This document shows positions 1 through 8,711 of a stretch of DNA of 64,000 nt, piece by piece. This DNA is from Bradyrhizobium sp. 139 (GTDB taxonomy: Bacteria; Pseudomonadota; Alphaproteobacteria; Rhizobiales; Xanthobacteraceae): assembly GCF_023074175.1 (NCBI RefSeq), contig NZ_JADPKS010000037.1, positions 1-64,000 on the forward strand, in the 5' to 3' direction. The notes beneath the pieces are model-generated. The model was not told the origin of the DNA and searched no databases. It saw only the letters and a program-made list of their open reading frames with translations. Positions within the stretch are counted from its first letter, which is position 1, and every line of letters starts with the position of its first letter. A program made the translations under genes and the position numbers.

Positions 1-4
1 GCTT

Positions 5-73
5 GCCTTCCAACCAAGCCGCGCGACGCGCGCCACAAATAGCGCCGTAGCTAGCGCGGCTTGGCTGGAAGGC
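5..73. repeat. Imperfect inverted repeat
   Basis: Two 20-base arms (5-24 and 54-73) are reverse complements apart from one mismatch and enclose a 29-base loop. It lies just past the stop of the MAPEG gene and has no T-run, so it is more likely a dispersed palindromic element than a clean intrinsic terminator. Confidence 0.6.
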
Positions 74-95
74 TGCCCGGGGCCCGTTACCCCAT

Positions 96-491
96 CTACG
101 GCAAAAAACGCTTCAGCATCGGCATGAAGAAGATCCCGAGATTGATCGCAAAGCCGATGCTCCAGAGGATCGAGCGCAACCTCGGGCGGTTGCCGAGATA
201 GGTCAGCACGTAGGCGATCCGCACGATCAGGAACAGCACGGCGAGCTCGTCGATCAGCCGCTGCGGTGAATCCCGGAATTCGGCGAGCAGCACGGCGAAG
301 GCGAAGAACGGAAAGGTCTCGATGCCGTTCTGGTGGGCGCCGAGCGCGCGCTGCGCGAGGGCGTCCTCGAAGAAGGCGGGGTCGCGCGGCCGGGAATTGT
401 CGAAGCGGCGAAATCTGATCCACTTGATCGAGACGATCGTCGCCAGATAAAGCAGCAGCGCTCCAAATACGCACCATTCCGCGAGTGTCAT
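96..491 (-). CDS. MAPEG family integral membrane protein
   Basis: The 131-residue protein has about four hydrophobic segments (roughly residues 5-22, 58-72, 82-99 and 107-126). It carries the MAPEG signature: N55, E58 and P61 in the segment NGIETFPFF, and an Arg-Ile-x-Tyr stretch near residue 91. MAPEG proteins are small inner-membrane proteins related to eukaryotic glutathione and eicosanoid enzymes; the substrate of the bacterial members is mostly unknown. I chose the ATG at 491 because it gives the normal family length; the same frame stays open far upstream but only as antisense of hemH. The gene is divergent from hemH across 81 bases. Confidence 0.8.
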   Translation of the reverse strand: MTLAEWCVFGALLLYLATIVSIKWIRFRRFDNSRPRDPAFFEDALAQRALGAHQNGIETFPFFAFAVLLAEFRDSPQRLIDELAVLFLIVRIAYVLTYLGNRPRLRSILWSIGFAINLGIFFMPMLKRFLP

Positions 492-572
492 CTTCCCTCC
501 CCGCCCGGGTGCGAGCCTAGCGAAATCGGCCTCATCTTGACAAGATCGGGGTAACGCGCGACGCAACGGACC

Positions 573-1610
573 ATGTCGACAATTGCCCCCATCGCAGCCG
601 CGAGGTCGGCCTCCCGGTCCAGTCTGCCGCGCGTCGGCGTGCTCCTGGTCAATCTCGGCACGCCCGATACGGCCGATGCGCCCGGCGTGCGGGTCTATCT
701 GAGGGAATTCCTCTCGGACGCCCGCGTCATCGAGGACCAGGGTCTGGTCTGGCAGCTCGTGCTCAATGGCATTATCCTGCGCCGCCGTCCCCGCACCAAG
801 GCGCTGGATTATCAGAAGATCTGGAACAATGAGCGGAACGAATCGCCGCTGAAGACCATCACGCGCGCGCAGGGCGACAAGCTTGCAGCCGCACTGTCGG
901 ACCGCGACCACGTCGTTGTGGATTGGGCGATGCGCTACGGCAATCCCTCGATCAAGTCCGGCATCGACGCACTCATCGCAAAAGGTTGCGACAGGATCCT
1001 CGCCGTGCCGCTCTATCCGCAATACTCCGCCTCGACCTCGGCGACGGTTTGCGACGAAGTGTTCCGTGTGCTGGCGCGCCTGCGCGCGCAGCCGACGCTG
1101 CGGGTGACGCCGCCTTATTATCAGGACGAGGCCTATATCGAGGCGCTCGCGATCTCGATCGAGACGCATCTGGCGACGCTGCCGTTCGAGCCGGAGCTGA
1201 TCGTCGCCTCCTTCCACGGCATGCCGAAATCCTATGTCGACAAAGGCGATCCCTATCAGAGCCACTGCGTCGCCACGACCGAGGCGCTGCGCCGCCGGCT
1301 CGGCATGGACGTCACAAAGCTGCTGCTGACCTTCCAGTCGCGCTTCGGCAACGACGAGTGGCTCCAGCCCTACACCGACAAGACAATGGAGCGGCTCGCC
1401 AAGGAAGGCGTGCGCCGCATCGCGGTGGTAACGCCCGGGTTTTCCGCCGACTGCCTGGAGACGCTTGAGGAGATCGCGCAGGAGAATGCCGAGATATTCA
1501 AGCACAATGGCGGCGAGCAGTTTTCCGCGATCCCCTGCCTCAACGACAGCGATCCCGGCATGGACGTGATCCGGACGCTCGTGCTGCGCGAGCTTCAGGG
1601 CTGGATCTGA
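573..1610 (+). CDS. hemH: Ferrochelatase
   Basis: The protein has 345 residues, the normal size for protoporphyrin ferrochelatase, which inserts Fe2+ into protoporphyrin IX as the last step of haem synthesis. The N-terminal VGVLLVNLGTPD block (residues 21-32), the catalytic histidine in SFHGMP (H215) and the acidic CLETLEE segment (E296-E300) are all present. The first 20 residues are a variable extension and the ATG at 573 could be slightly early. Its stop codon overlaps the ATG of the next gene by one base (TGATG), so the two may be translationally coupled, although no functional link is obvious. Confidence 0.95.
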   Translation: MSTIAPIAAARSASRSSLPRVGVLLVNLGTPDTADAPGVRVYLREFLSDARVIEDQGLVWQLVLNGIILRRRPRTKALDYQKIWNNERNESPLKTITRAQGDKLAAALSDRDHVVVDWAMRYGNPSIKSGIDALIAKGCDRILAVPLYPQYSASTSATVCDEVFRVLARLRAQPTLRVTPPYYQDEAYIEALAISIETHLATLPFEPELIVASFHGMPKSYVDKGDPYQSHCVATTEALRRRLGMDVTKLLLTFQSRFGNDEWLQPYTDKTMERLAKEGVRRIAVVTPGFSADCLETLEEIAQENAEIFKHNGGEQFSAIPCLNDSDPGMDVIRTLVLRELQGWI

Positions 1611-2599
1611 TGGCATGTCCCATGAACCGCCGCGGGATTCTGGCGCTTCTTGGGACAATCGCCGCGCGGCCGGCCTCAGTGCTGGCGCAGCAGCCGAACC
1701 CGACGCGACGGCTCGGCGTGCTCTCGGTCACGGCCGCGGATGACGCGATCGGGCAGGCCCGCAGCACGATCCTGGTCGAGGCGCTCGCCGTCCAAGGCTG
1801 GAAGGAGCACAACAACCTCAGCATCGATTGGTGCAACGGCGCCGGCGACCGGGAACGCATCGCGCGGCTCGCCGACGAACTCGTGGCGCTCAAGCCGGAC
1901 ATCCTGCTCGCGGTCGGAACGCCCTCGGTAGAGGAACTGCGCCAGCGCACCACGACGATCCCGATCGTGTTTGCCGTCGTCACCGATCCCGTCAGTCAGG
2001 GTTTTGTCCAGAACCTCGCCCATCCCGGCGGCAATATCACCGGCTTCACCGATTACGACGGCCCGCTGGCCGGCAAATGGTTGGAGATGCTGACGCAGGT
2101 TACGCCAAAAGTGTCACGCGTCTTCGTCGTCTACAATCCTGCCACCGCGCCGTTCGCGCCCCTGATGCTGCGCACGATCGAGGATGCCGCACGGACGCTT
2201 CATGTGACGGTCGAGGCAGCACCAGTTCACGACTTGGCCTCGATCGCCGCGCTGGCTTCGCGGCAAGACGGCGGCCTGCTGATCCTGCCGGACTTCTTCA
2301 CCATGGCCAATCGTGCGCCTCTCCTGGCTGCAATCAGCGAAGCCCGCCTGCCGGCGGTGTTCTGGAGTCGCACCTTCGTGGGCGAGGGCGGGCTGATGTC
2401 CTACAGCACAGACAGCGCCGAGCAGGTCCGCCGCGCCGCCTCTTACATTGATCGTATCCTGAAGGGAGCACAGCCTGCCGACCTTCCGGTCCAGAATTCC
2501 ACCAAGTTCGAGCTCACGATCAACCTGAAGACGGCCAAGGCGATCGGCGCCACACTTTCATCGAGCCTGCTGGCAATCGCGAACGAGGTCATCGAATAG
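1610..2599 (+). CDS. ABC transporter substrate-binding protein (PF04392-like), orphan
   Basis: The 329-residue protein begins with a signal peptide (MNRRG, a hydrophobic stretch, then a likely cleavage near SVLA-QQ) and continues with the RRLGVLSV and DILLAVGTPSVEEL-type sequence of the PF04392 periplasmic binding family. In Bradyrhizobium such proteins are numerous and often stand alone. No permease or ATPase lies beside it, so the ligand and partners are unknown. The ATG at 1610 overlaps the hemH stop; the ATG at 1622 is an alternative that leaves the signal peptide intact. Confidence 0.8.
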   Translation: MACPMNRRGILALLGTIAARPASVLAQQPNPTRRLGVLSVTAADDAIGQARSTILVEALAVQGWKEHNNLSIDWCNGAGDRERIARLADELVALKPDILLAVGTPSVEELRQRTTTIPIVFAVVTDPVSQGFVQNLAHPGGNITGFTDYDGPLAGKWLEMLTQVTPKVSRVFVVYNPATAPFAPLMLRTIEDAARTLHVTVEAAPVHDLASIAALASRQDGGLLILPDFFTMANRAPLLAAISEARLPAVFWSRTFVGEGGLMSYSTDSAEQVRRAASYIDRILKGAQPADLPVQNSTKFELTINLKTAKAIGATLSSSLLAIANEVIE

Positions 2600-2830
2600 G
2601 CTTGTCGGGTGACAGGCGGTACGGTCAGAAACGTTAATGCCGGCGGCTAAATCTGCGCCTGTGCGCTTTCAAGAGCGCTTTGCAAATACTTAATCGTGAC
2701 CGTTCCCTCTGCGTACGTCTTGTGCAGAATTGCGCGGATGCCGACGTGAGTCGCGACCGCTGAACCGGTAGGGTCGTGATCCCGACCAATGACAGCGCGG
2801 GAAATGTTCTTTTCCTGCCTTGGAGGATAT

Positions 2831-3826
2831 ATGAGCGGTTTCGACGTTTTCGCGATTGTGCTGGTGTTGCTCGTCATCGTTACGCTCATTGCGGGCGTGA
2901 AGACGGTGCCGCAGGGCTATGACTGGACCATCGAGCGGTTCGGCAAATACACCCAGACGCTGACACCGGGGCTCAATCTGATCGTGCCCTATTTCGATCG
3001 CGTCGGACGCAAGATCAACATGATGGAGCAGGTGATCAACATTCCCGAGCAGGAGGTGATCACCAAGGACAATGCCACCGTGACGGTGGACGGCGTCGCC
3101 TTCTTCCAGGTGTTCGACGCGGCCAAAGCGAGCTATGAGGTCTCCAACCTGGAGCAGGCGATCATCGTGCTGACCATGACCAACATCCGCTCGGTGATGG
3201 GCTCGATGGATCTCGACCAGGTGCTGTCGCATCGCGACGAGATCAACGAGCGCCTGCTGCGCGTGGTCGATGCCGCGGTCTCGCCCTGGGGCCTCAAGGT
3301 CAACCGGATCGAGATCAAGGACATCGTGCCGCCGGCCGACCTGGTCGAAGCGATGGGACGGCAGATGAAGGCCGAGCGCGTCAAGCGCGCCGACATCCTG
3401 CAGGCCGAAGGCGCGCGCCAGTCCGAAATCCTGCGCGCCGAGGGCGCCAAGCAGGGCCAGATCCTCCAGGCCGAGGGCCGCCGCGAGGCCGCTTTTCGCG
3501 ACGCCGAGGCGCGCGAGCGCCTGGCGGAGGCCGAGGCCAAGGCGACCCAGATGGTCAGCGAGGCCATCAGCAAGGGCGACGTCGCCGCGCTGAACTATTT
3601 CATCGCCGACAAGTACATCAAGGCATTCGGCCAGCTCGCGGACTCGCCGAATCAGAAGATCATCATGCTGCCGGTGGAAGCGATGAGCATGCTGGGCTCA
3701 CTCGCCGGCATCGGCGAAATTGCCAAGGCGACGTTCGGCGAAAGCGCGGCGTCCGCGGCGGCTGCCGTCCGTCGCGGTTCGGTGCCGCCGTCCAGCCCCA
3801 CGCCGCCGGCGGTGCCGCCGCGGTAG
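2831..3826 (+). CDS. SPFH/band 7 (stomatin, QmcA-like) membrane protein
   Basis: The 331-residue protein has one N-terminal membrane segment (about residues 4-24), then the SPFH domain with the typical block [16 protein letters not shown] long charged coiled coil rich in Glu-Ala-Arg repeats follows (about 180-250), then a low-complexity Ala/Pro tail. Members oligomerise in membrane microdomains and are linked to membrane quality control. The ATG at 2831 is preceded by GGAGG at 2822-2826; the in-frame ATG at 2789 lacks such a site. An nfeD-type gene follows 22 bases later, the standard SPFH partner. Confidence 0.88.
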   Translation: MSGFDVFAIVLVLLVIVTLIAGVKTVPQGYDWTIERFGKYTQTLTPGLNLIVPYFDRVGRKINMMEQVINIPEQEVITKDNATVTVDGVAFFQVFDAAKASYEVSNLEQAIIVLTMTNIRSVMGSMDLDQVLSHRDEINERLLRVVDAAVSPWGLKVNRIEIKDIVPPADLVEAMGRQMKAERVKRADILQAEGARQSEILRAEGAKQGQILQAEGRREAAFRDAEARERLAEAEAKATQMVSEAISKGDVAALNYFIADKYIKAFGQLADSPNQKIIMLPVEAMSMLGSLAGIGEIAKATFGESAASAAAAVRRGSVPPSSPTPPAVPPR

Positions 3827-3848
3827 GGAAAATGAAAGAGGTCGTGTC

Positions 3849-4292
3849 ATGACCGACATGTTCGTATCGCTTGGGACCTGGAACTGGCTGATCTTCGGCT
3901 TCATCCTGATGGCGCTGGAGGTGCTGGCGCCGGGCGTCTTCCTGTTCTGGCTCGGGCTCGCCGCGCTCCTGGTCGGCCTGATCTCGTTCGCGGTCGCTGT
4001 GTCCTGGCAGTTGCAGCTCGTGATGTTCGCGGTGTTCGCAGCCGCTGCCGTGCCGGTGTGGCGCCGCCTCGCCCGGCCGAAGCTCGGTGCAAGCGCCAGC
4101 CCCTTCCTCAACAAACGCACCGAGGCGCTGCTCGGCCGCGAGTTTACGCTGGAGAAGCCGATCATCGACGGTAGCGGCACGGTCCGTATCGGCGACACCG
4201 TGTGGCGCGTCGCCGGCCCGGATATTCCGGCGGGGACAAGGGTGAAGGTCGTGCAGGTGGACGGTGCTAATCTGACGGTCACGGCGGCGTAG
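3849..4292 (+). CDS. NfeD-like membrane protein, short form
   Basis: The 147-residue protein has two or three hydrophobic segments in residues 10-70 (GFILMALEVLAPGVFLFW and neighbours) and a C-terminal OB-fold-like domain (about 85-145). It lacks the ClpP-like protease domain of long NfeD proteins. Short NfeDs are encoded beside SPFH proteins and are thought to assist their membrane assemblies, which fits the gene immediately upstream. A purine-rich AAAGAGGT lies before the ATG at 3849. Confidence 0.85.
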   Translation: MTDMFVSLGTWNWLIFGFILMALEVLAPGVFLFWLGLAALLVGLISFAVAVSWQLQLVMFAVFAAAAVPVWRRLARPKLGASASPFLNKRTEALLGREFTLEKPIIDGSGTVRIGDTVWRVAGPDIPAGTRVKVVQVDGANLTVTAA

Positions 4293-4302
4293 CCTTTTCT
4301 TA

Positions 4303-4443
4303 CCTCGCCCCGCTTGCGGGGAGAGGTCGGATTGCATCGAAGATGCAATCCGGGTGAGGGGGAGTTTCCGCGAGTCCATCTCTCACCTTGTTTGCAGAAG
4401 CAGCCCCTCACCCCAACCCTCTCCCCGTAAGAACGGGGAGAGG
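4303..4443. repeat. Intergenic palindromic repeat, family A
   Basis: A hairpin unit CCTCGCCCCGCTTGCGGGGAG (here trimmed) begins at 4303, followed by an inner palindrome around GATTGCATC/GATGCAATC, and a facing unit with CTCTCCCCGT/ACGGGGAGAG ends near 4443. Related copies occur at 18995-19133, 26549-26887 and 61146-61171. It fills the gap between the nfeD-like gene and the convergent HxlR gene. Confidence 0.8.
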
Positions 4444-4458
4444 GAGGCAACCGGCGTC

Positions 4459-4788
4459 TCAGCTCTTCTTCCACCTCTCCGCAAACCGGTGCAGCGGCAT
4501 GAACGTCTCGCACAATTCCCGCCCGAGCGCCGTCAGGCCGTAACCTCCAGTTTCGCCCAGCTCCACGAATCCCGCCTCGCGCAGCTCCGTCAGCCGCGCT
4601 TGCAGCACCGTCGGCGAAGCCTCGTCGCAGGCGGTGCGCAAGCCGCGGGAGGTGAGGGGTTTTGCGCGCAACTCCCACAAGATACGCAGGCTCCAGCGTC
4701 GGCCCAGGAGGTCGAGCAGTGCCATGATCGGCCGCCCGGTGCGCGAGCCACGCACGGTCCGCCCCTTTGATGCTGCCTGTTTCGCCAT
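4459..4788 (-). CDS. HxlR-family transcriptional regulator
   Basis: The 109-residue protein is a winged-helix regulator of HxlR type: LDLLGRRWSLRILWEL opens the DNA-binding domain and the wing GYGLTALGREL follows, ending in a C-terminal dimer helix. HxlR proteins often sense reactive electrophiles or oxidants. The ATG at 4788 is used here; a GTG two codons upstream (4794) is also possible. It is divergent from the carboxymuconolactone-decarboxylase-like gene and shares a 72-base control region with two copies of a perfect dyad, which is the expected arrangement for a local repressor or activator. Confidence 0.85.
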   Translation of the reverse strand: MAKQAASKGRTVRGSRTGRPIMALLDLLGRRWSLRILWELRAKPLTSRGLRTACDEASPTVLQARLTELREAGFVELGETGGYGLTALGRELCETFMPLHRFAERWKKS

Positions 4789-4806
4789 CCTCACCCTCTT
4801 GCGTGA

Positions 4807-4847
4807 TGCTACAAATAATGTAGCATTCTGCTACAATAATGGTAGCA
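4807..4847. promoter_or_regulatory. Two tandem TGCTAC-N7-GTAGCA operators
   Basis: Positions 4807-4825 read TGCTACAAATAATGTAGCA and positions 4829-4847 read TGCTACAATAATGGTAGCA. Each is a perfect 6-base inverted repeat with a 7-base spacer. The copies start 22 bases apart, about two helical turns, so two dimers would sit on the same face. They lie between the divergent HxlR and CMD-like genes. Binding by the HxlR protein is inferred from position and symmetry. Confidence 0.8.
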
Positions 4848-4860
4848 ATGGAGACAGCTG

Positions 4861-5415
4861 ATGTCCCTGGCCACACCACGCATTGCCCCGCTCGCGCCGC
4901 CTTATCCCCCGGAGATCCAGGCCCAGTTCGACCGTATCATGCGCGGCGCGCCGCCGCTGGTGCTGTTCCGGGTGATGGCGGGCCACGCCCGCGCCTGGGA
5001 CAAGTTCCGCGCCGGCGGCCTGCTCGATCCCGGCCCGCTGTCGCTGCGCCAGCGCGAGATCGTCATCGACCGGACCTGCGCGCTGACCGGATGCGAATAT
5101 GAATGGGGCGTGCACGTCGCGATTTTTGCGGGACCTGCGCGGCTCACCGCGGAGGAGGTGCACGCGACGGTGCTGGGCGATGCGATGTCACCGTGCTGGT
5201 CGCCGGCGGAGCAGGCGCTGATCGCCGCCGTCGACGCGCTGCATCACCGCGCGACATTCGATGACGAGGAGTTCGCCGCGCTGTCGGCGCATTACGACGA
5301 GGCGCAGATCCTGGAGATCATGCTGCTGTGCGGCTTCTACCGCACGGTGTCGTATCTGGCGAACGGGCTGAAGCTGCCGCTGGAAGAGACCGCGGCGCGG
5401 TTTGCGCAGGCCTGA
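4861..5415 (+). CDS. Carboxymuconolactone decarboxylase-like (AhpD fold) protein
   Basis: The 184-residue all-helical protein carries the core of the CMD/AhpD superfamily: LSLRQREIVIDRTCALTGCE followed by YEWGVHVAIFAG (C73, C78 and H85). The strict CxxC of peroxidase-active AhpD is absent, so thiol peroxidase activity is not assured; many such proteins are lactone decarboxylases or have unknown roles. The ATG at 4861 follows closely on the double HxlR operator, so expression is probably controlled by the divergent regulator. A family B repeat begins 36 bases after the stop. Confidence 0.8.
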   Translation: MSLATPRIAPLAPPYPPEIQAQFDRIMRGAPPLVLFRVMAGHARAWDKFRAGGLLDPGPLSLRQREIVIDRTCALTGCEYEWGVHVAIFAGPARLTAEEVHATVLGDAMSPCWSPAEQALIAAVDALHHRATFDDEEFAALSAHYDEAQILEIMLLCGFYRTVSYLANGLKLPLEETAARFAQA

Positions 5416-5450
5416 TCGCTGCCATTGCGAGGAGCACCGCGCCCTCGCTG

Positions 5451-5551
5451 TCATTCCGGGGCGCGCGAAGCGTGAGCCCGGAATCCATCGTGCAGCGACC
5501 TCGGTGTGAGATCGATTCCGGGCTCGCGCCAAGTGGCGCGCTCCGGAATGA
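5451..5551. repeat. Intergenic palindromic repeat, family B (copy 1)
   Basis: The element starts TCATTCCGGGGCGCGC and ends with the complementary CGCGCTCCGGAATGA, with inner GAGCCCGGAATCCAT and GATTCCGGGCTCGCG arms, so the whole can fold into a long cruciform. Other copies are at 8591-8692, 54663-54766 and 63442-63565, each directly downstream of a stop codon. Confidence 0.85.
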
Positions 5552-5573
5552 CGAGGCGTAGAGGCGGCGCGCC

Positions 5574-6581
5574 CTACGCCACGCCCGCCCGCAACAGATC
5601 GTGCAGATGCACGATACCCACCAGCTTGTCCGCCGCGGTCACGACCAGCGTCGTGATCTTGCTTGTGTTCAACACCTCGATCATCTCGGTGGCGAGCATC
5701 GAGGGCGGCACGGTCTTCGGCTGCTTCGTCATGATATCGTCGACGGACGCGGTCAAAAGATCCGGCCGCATGTGGCGGCGCAGGTCGCCGTCGGTGATGA
5801 TGCCGGCGATCTCGTTGCCTTCCGTGACGATGCAGACGCAGCCCAAGCCCTTGGCGGACATCTCCATCACCGCGTCCGACATCTTGGTACCGAGCGGCTT
5901 GACCGGGATCTCCGCGCCCGTGCGCATGTAGTCGCGGACGAATTTAAGCATCGCGCCGAGCTTGCCGCCGGGGTGGAAATGCGCGAACTCCAGCGCGGTG
6001 AAGCCGCGGCCTTCGAGCAGCGCGATGGCGATGGCATCGCCGATCGCGACCTGCATCATCGTGGAGGTGGTCGGCGCCAGATTGTGCGGGCAGGCCTCGC
6101 GCGCCTTCGGCAGCTCGATCACGATGTCCGCCGCTTGTCCAAGCGAGGATGCCGCGTTCGACGTCACCGCGATCATCGGGATTGCGAAGCGCGCCGAATA
6201 GTTCACGAGCGTCTTCATCTCCGGCTGCTCGCCGGACCAGGACAGTGCCATGATGACATCGTCGGTCGTGATCATGCCGAGGTCGCCATGGGCGGCTTCG
6301 GCGGTGTGCACGAAGAAAGCGGGCGTGCCGGTCGAGGCCAGCGTCGCCGCGATCTTGCGCGCCATGTGGCCGGATTTGCCGAGGCCGGTGACGATGACGC
6401 GGCCCTTGGCGTTGCGGATCAGGTCGACCGCCTTGGCGAAGGTCGCGCCCAGCGGACCGCGCAGCGCGGCGGCGAGCGCATTGATGCCGCCGCTCTCCGT
6501 CTCCAGCGTGCGGAGCGCGGATTCGACGCTGTCGGGGATGGAGCCGGATGATTGGGTCATCAGCGGTTTCGAGCTCGGCAT
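5574..6581 (-). CDS. kdsD: Arabinose-5-phosphate isomerase, KpsF/GutQ family
   Basis: The 335-residue protein interconverts ribulose-5-phosphate and arabinose-5-phosphate, the first step towards Kdo for lipopolysaccharide. It has an N-terminal SIS domain (about 45-185) with VIVTGLGKSGHMARK around residue 63 and HTAEAAHGDLGM near 92, then two CBS domains (about 210-330). The ATG at 6581 gives the usual length; ATG 6560 is an alternative. The frame remains open upstream, but that part is antisense to the divergent outer-membrane gene. The neighbour is an outer-membrane barrel gene rather than other Kdo genes. Confidence 0.92.
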   Translation of the reverse strand: MPSSKPLMTQSSGSIPDSVESALRTLETESGGINALAAALRGPLGATFAKAVDLIRNAKGRVIVTGLGKSGHMARKIAATLASTGTPAFFVHTAEAAHGDLGMITTDDVIMALSWSGEQPEMKTLVNYSARFAIPMIAVTSNAASSLGQAADIVIELPKAREACPHNLAPTTSTMMQVAIGDAIAIALLEGRGFTALEFAHFHPGGKLGAMLKFVRDYMRTGAEIPVKPLGTKMSDAVMEMSAKGLGCVCIVTEGNEIAGIITDGDLRRHMRPDLLTASVDDIMTKQPKTVPPSMLATEMIEVLNTSKITTLVVTAADKLVGIVHLHDLLRAGVA

Positions 6582-6678
6582 GTTCAGGTCCAGGGAGGAG
6601 GGGCATTCGCCCGTTGGCGCCTGCTTAGCATGCCGAGACCTGCGAGGCGACGCGAGCGACCAAGCCCTCAACCGGTCA

Positions 6679-6707
6679 TTAACCATAATTGTTTTAACTC
6701 TATTAAC
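6679..6707. promoter_or_regulatory. AT-rich divergent promoter region with three TTAAC motifs
   Basis: In the 190-base gap between kdsD and the outer-membrane gene, TTAAC occurs at 6679, 6694 and 6703 in a locally AT-rich stretch. TTAA half-sites recall CtrA sites, but the spacings here are 11 and 5 bases rather than 7. It probably holds promoter elements; the regulator is not established. Confidence 0.3.
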
Positions 6708-6771
6708 GATGGTTCCCGCCAACCGGCGGAGGTCGTCGTGAAAGTGTTTGATTTCGTTGAGGAATTCTATC

Positions 6772-8532
6772 GTGGGGTCGCCTCCAGGCATTGGCCGGAG
6801 CAAACGCGCGCATTTCCTGCGCGCGGCTTTGCCGTGTCTTGTGCTGACCGCCCTCGAAAGTGCGCCGGCGGCTGCCCAGAGCCTCACGCCCGACCTCTTC
6901 AATCCGAACCGCGGCGGCTTTGCCTCGCCTGACACGCTGCCGACGCGTCGCACGGCGGGCGTGCCGCTTGCGCCGTCGGATGCGCTCCCGGCGCTGCCCG
7001 ATCCCAATGCCGCGCCGCGCGGGCGCCAGCAGGCGCCGGCAATCTCGCGCGTCGGCCAAACCCCGGCCAATCAGGTCCCGACCTATGGCCTGCCCGCCGC
7101 CAACGGCGCGAGCAGCTCCGGCTATGACTCGCTGAACCGCAAGCGGCAGCAACCGAAGCTCTATCCGGGTCAACCGAAGTCGAAGCGCGCTGCCGGCCCC
7201 GGTTCGCCAGTGCCATCCGCAAAGCCGCCGGTGTCCACACTCGGCTTGCCGCGGATCGCGCCGCCGCCATCCGAGACCGCGAACAAGGCGCCGGTGCCGG
7301 CGGCGATGGCGGGCACCGTGCCCGGTCAGCCGCAGCGCCGCCGCCTCAGGCCCGACGACGAACCGTTCGGAGCTGTCGGCGATTATGCCGGCAGCTTCCT
7401 GATCAAGGGCGGGCTCGAGCTCTCCGCCGGCTACGACACCAATCCTGCGCGGCTGAACAAGCCGGTCGGCTCGCCGGTCTATGTGGTCGCGCCCGATCTT
7501 CTCGTGGTGTCAGACTGGAAACGCCACGCGCTGGTCGCGGATTTGCGCGGCTCGTTCTCCGGCTACACCAACAACATGCCGGCCACGATCGACGGCTTCG
7601 CCTCGCCGTCGCCGGTCGAGATCGATCGCCCCGATTTCACCGGCCATGTCGACGGCCGCCTCGACGTCGACCGCGACCTCAAGCTGACCTCGCAGCTCCG
7701 CCTGCGGCTGGCCACCGACAATCCTGGCAGCCCGAACGTGCAGGCCGGCCTGCAGAAATATCCTGTTTACGCGAGCTATGGCGGCACCTTCGGCTTCGAC
7801 CAGACCTTCAACCGCTTCCAGGTCGCGGCCGGCGCCACCGTCGATCGCACGGCCTACACCAACTCCAAGCTCACCGACGGCTCGACCTTCAGCAACGACG
7901 ACCGCGACTTCAACCAGTATGGCGGCGTGGGGCGCTTCTCCTACGAGCTGAAGCCGGGCTTGAAGCCGTTCGTCGAGATCCAGGGCGACACCCGCGTCCA
8001 CGACCAGGCCGCGGACCGCAACGGCTACTTCCGCGATTCAAACGGCGGCTACGCCAAGGTCGGCTCGTCCTTCGAGTTCTCGCGCATCCTCACCGGCGAG
8101 GTCTCGGTCGGCTACTCCGCGCGCAACTATGTCGACCCGCGCCTGAGCCAGCTCGCAGGCTTCCTCACCTCGGGCTCGTTGATCTGGAGCGCGAGCGGCC
8201 TGACCACGGTGAAATTCTTCACCGACACGCAGATCGCCGAGACCACCGTTCCCGGCTCCTCCGGCGTGCTGGTGCGCACTTACGCCGTTGAAGTCGATCA
8301 CGATTTCCGCCGCTGGCTCACCGCGGTCGGCAAGTTCACCTACGGCACCTACGACTATCAGGGCCAGAACCGCAACGACAAGACCTACTCGCTCGAAGGC
8401 AATTTGATCTACAAGCTCAACCGCAACCTCTGGATCAAGGGCACGCTCCGCCACGACATCCTGGACTCGAACCAGCCGGGATCGAGCTCGCAGGGGACCG
8501 TGATGATGGTGGGGGTGAGGCTGCAGAACTGA
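6772..8532 (+). CDS. Outer-membrane beta-barrel protein (BBP2_2/DUF2320-like)
   Basis: The 586-residue protein has a signal peptide ending near SAPAAAQS, a Pro/Ala-rich disordered region (about 50-200), then a large domain of alternating amphipathic strands with many Tyr, Phe and Asn (about 205-586) ending in a typical barrel strand (MMVGVRLQN). This resembles the putative beta-barrel porin 2 family of rhizobia. The GTG at 6772 has GAGGA at 6759-6763 at good spacing, so I prefer it to the TTG codons at 6748 and 6757. The role is unknown; export of surface polysaccharide or an adhesin-like function are possibilities. Confidence 0.75.
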   Translation: MGSPPGIGRSKRAHFLRAALPCLVLTALESAPAAAQSLTPDLFNPNRGGFASPDTLPTRRTAGVPLAPSDALPALPDPNAAPRGRQQAPAISRVGQTPANQVPTYGLPAANGASSSGYDSLNRKRQQPKLYPGQPKSKRAAGPGSPVPSAKPPVSTLGLPRIAPPPSETANKAPVPAAMAGTVPGQPQRRRLRPDDEPFGAVGDYAGSFLIKGGLELSAGYDTNPARLNKPVGSPVYVVAPDLLVVSDWKRHALVADLRGSFSGYTNNMPATIDGFASPSPVEIDRPDFTGHVDGRLDVDRDLKLTSQLRLRLATDNPGSPNVQAGLQKYPVYASYGGTFGFDQTFNRFQVAAGATVDRTAYTNSKLTDGSTFSNDDRDFNQYGGVGRFSYELKPGLKPFVEIQGDTRVHDQAADRNGYFRDSNGGYAKVGSSFEFSRILTGEVSVGYSARNYVDPRLSQLAGFLTSGSLIWSASGLTTVKFFTDTQIAETTVPGSSGVLVRTYAVEVDHDFRRWLTAVGKFTYGTYDYQGQNRNDKTYSLEGNLIYKLNRNLWIKGTLRHDILDSNQPGSSSQGTVMMVGVRLQN

Positions 8533-8590
8533 GGGCTGTGGGATGCGCCAGGAGTGAGATGAGGCGCGAGGGTGCGGGCCTCTCCGCTCG

Positions 8591-8692
8591 TCATTCCGGG
8601 GCGCGCCACTTGGCGCGAGCCCGGAATCCATCGGGCCTCAGGTGGCGTGGATGAATGGATTCCGGGCTCGCTCTTCGCGCGCCCCGGAATGA
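8591..8692. repeat. Intergenic palindromic repeat, family B (copy 2)
   Basis: TCATTCCGGGGCGCGCCACT begins the element and the complementary GCGCCCCGGAATGA ends it, with the inner pair GAGCCCGGAATCCAT and ATGGATTCCGGGCTC. It sits between the convergent outer-membrane gene and gltD. Confidence 0.85.
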
Positions 8693-8711
8693 CCGGCAGC
8701 GGAGCGAGCAG

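Noticed and set aside
6679..6707. CtrA binding site before the outer-membrane gene
   Set aside because: TTAA half-sites are present but spaced by 11 and 5 bases, not 7.
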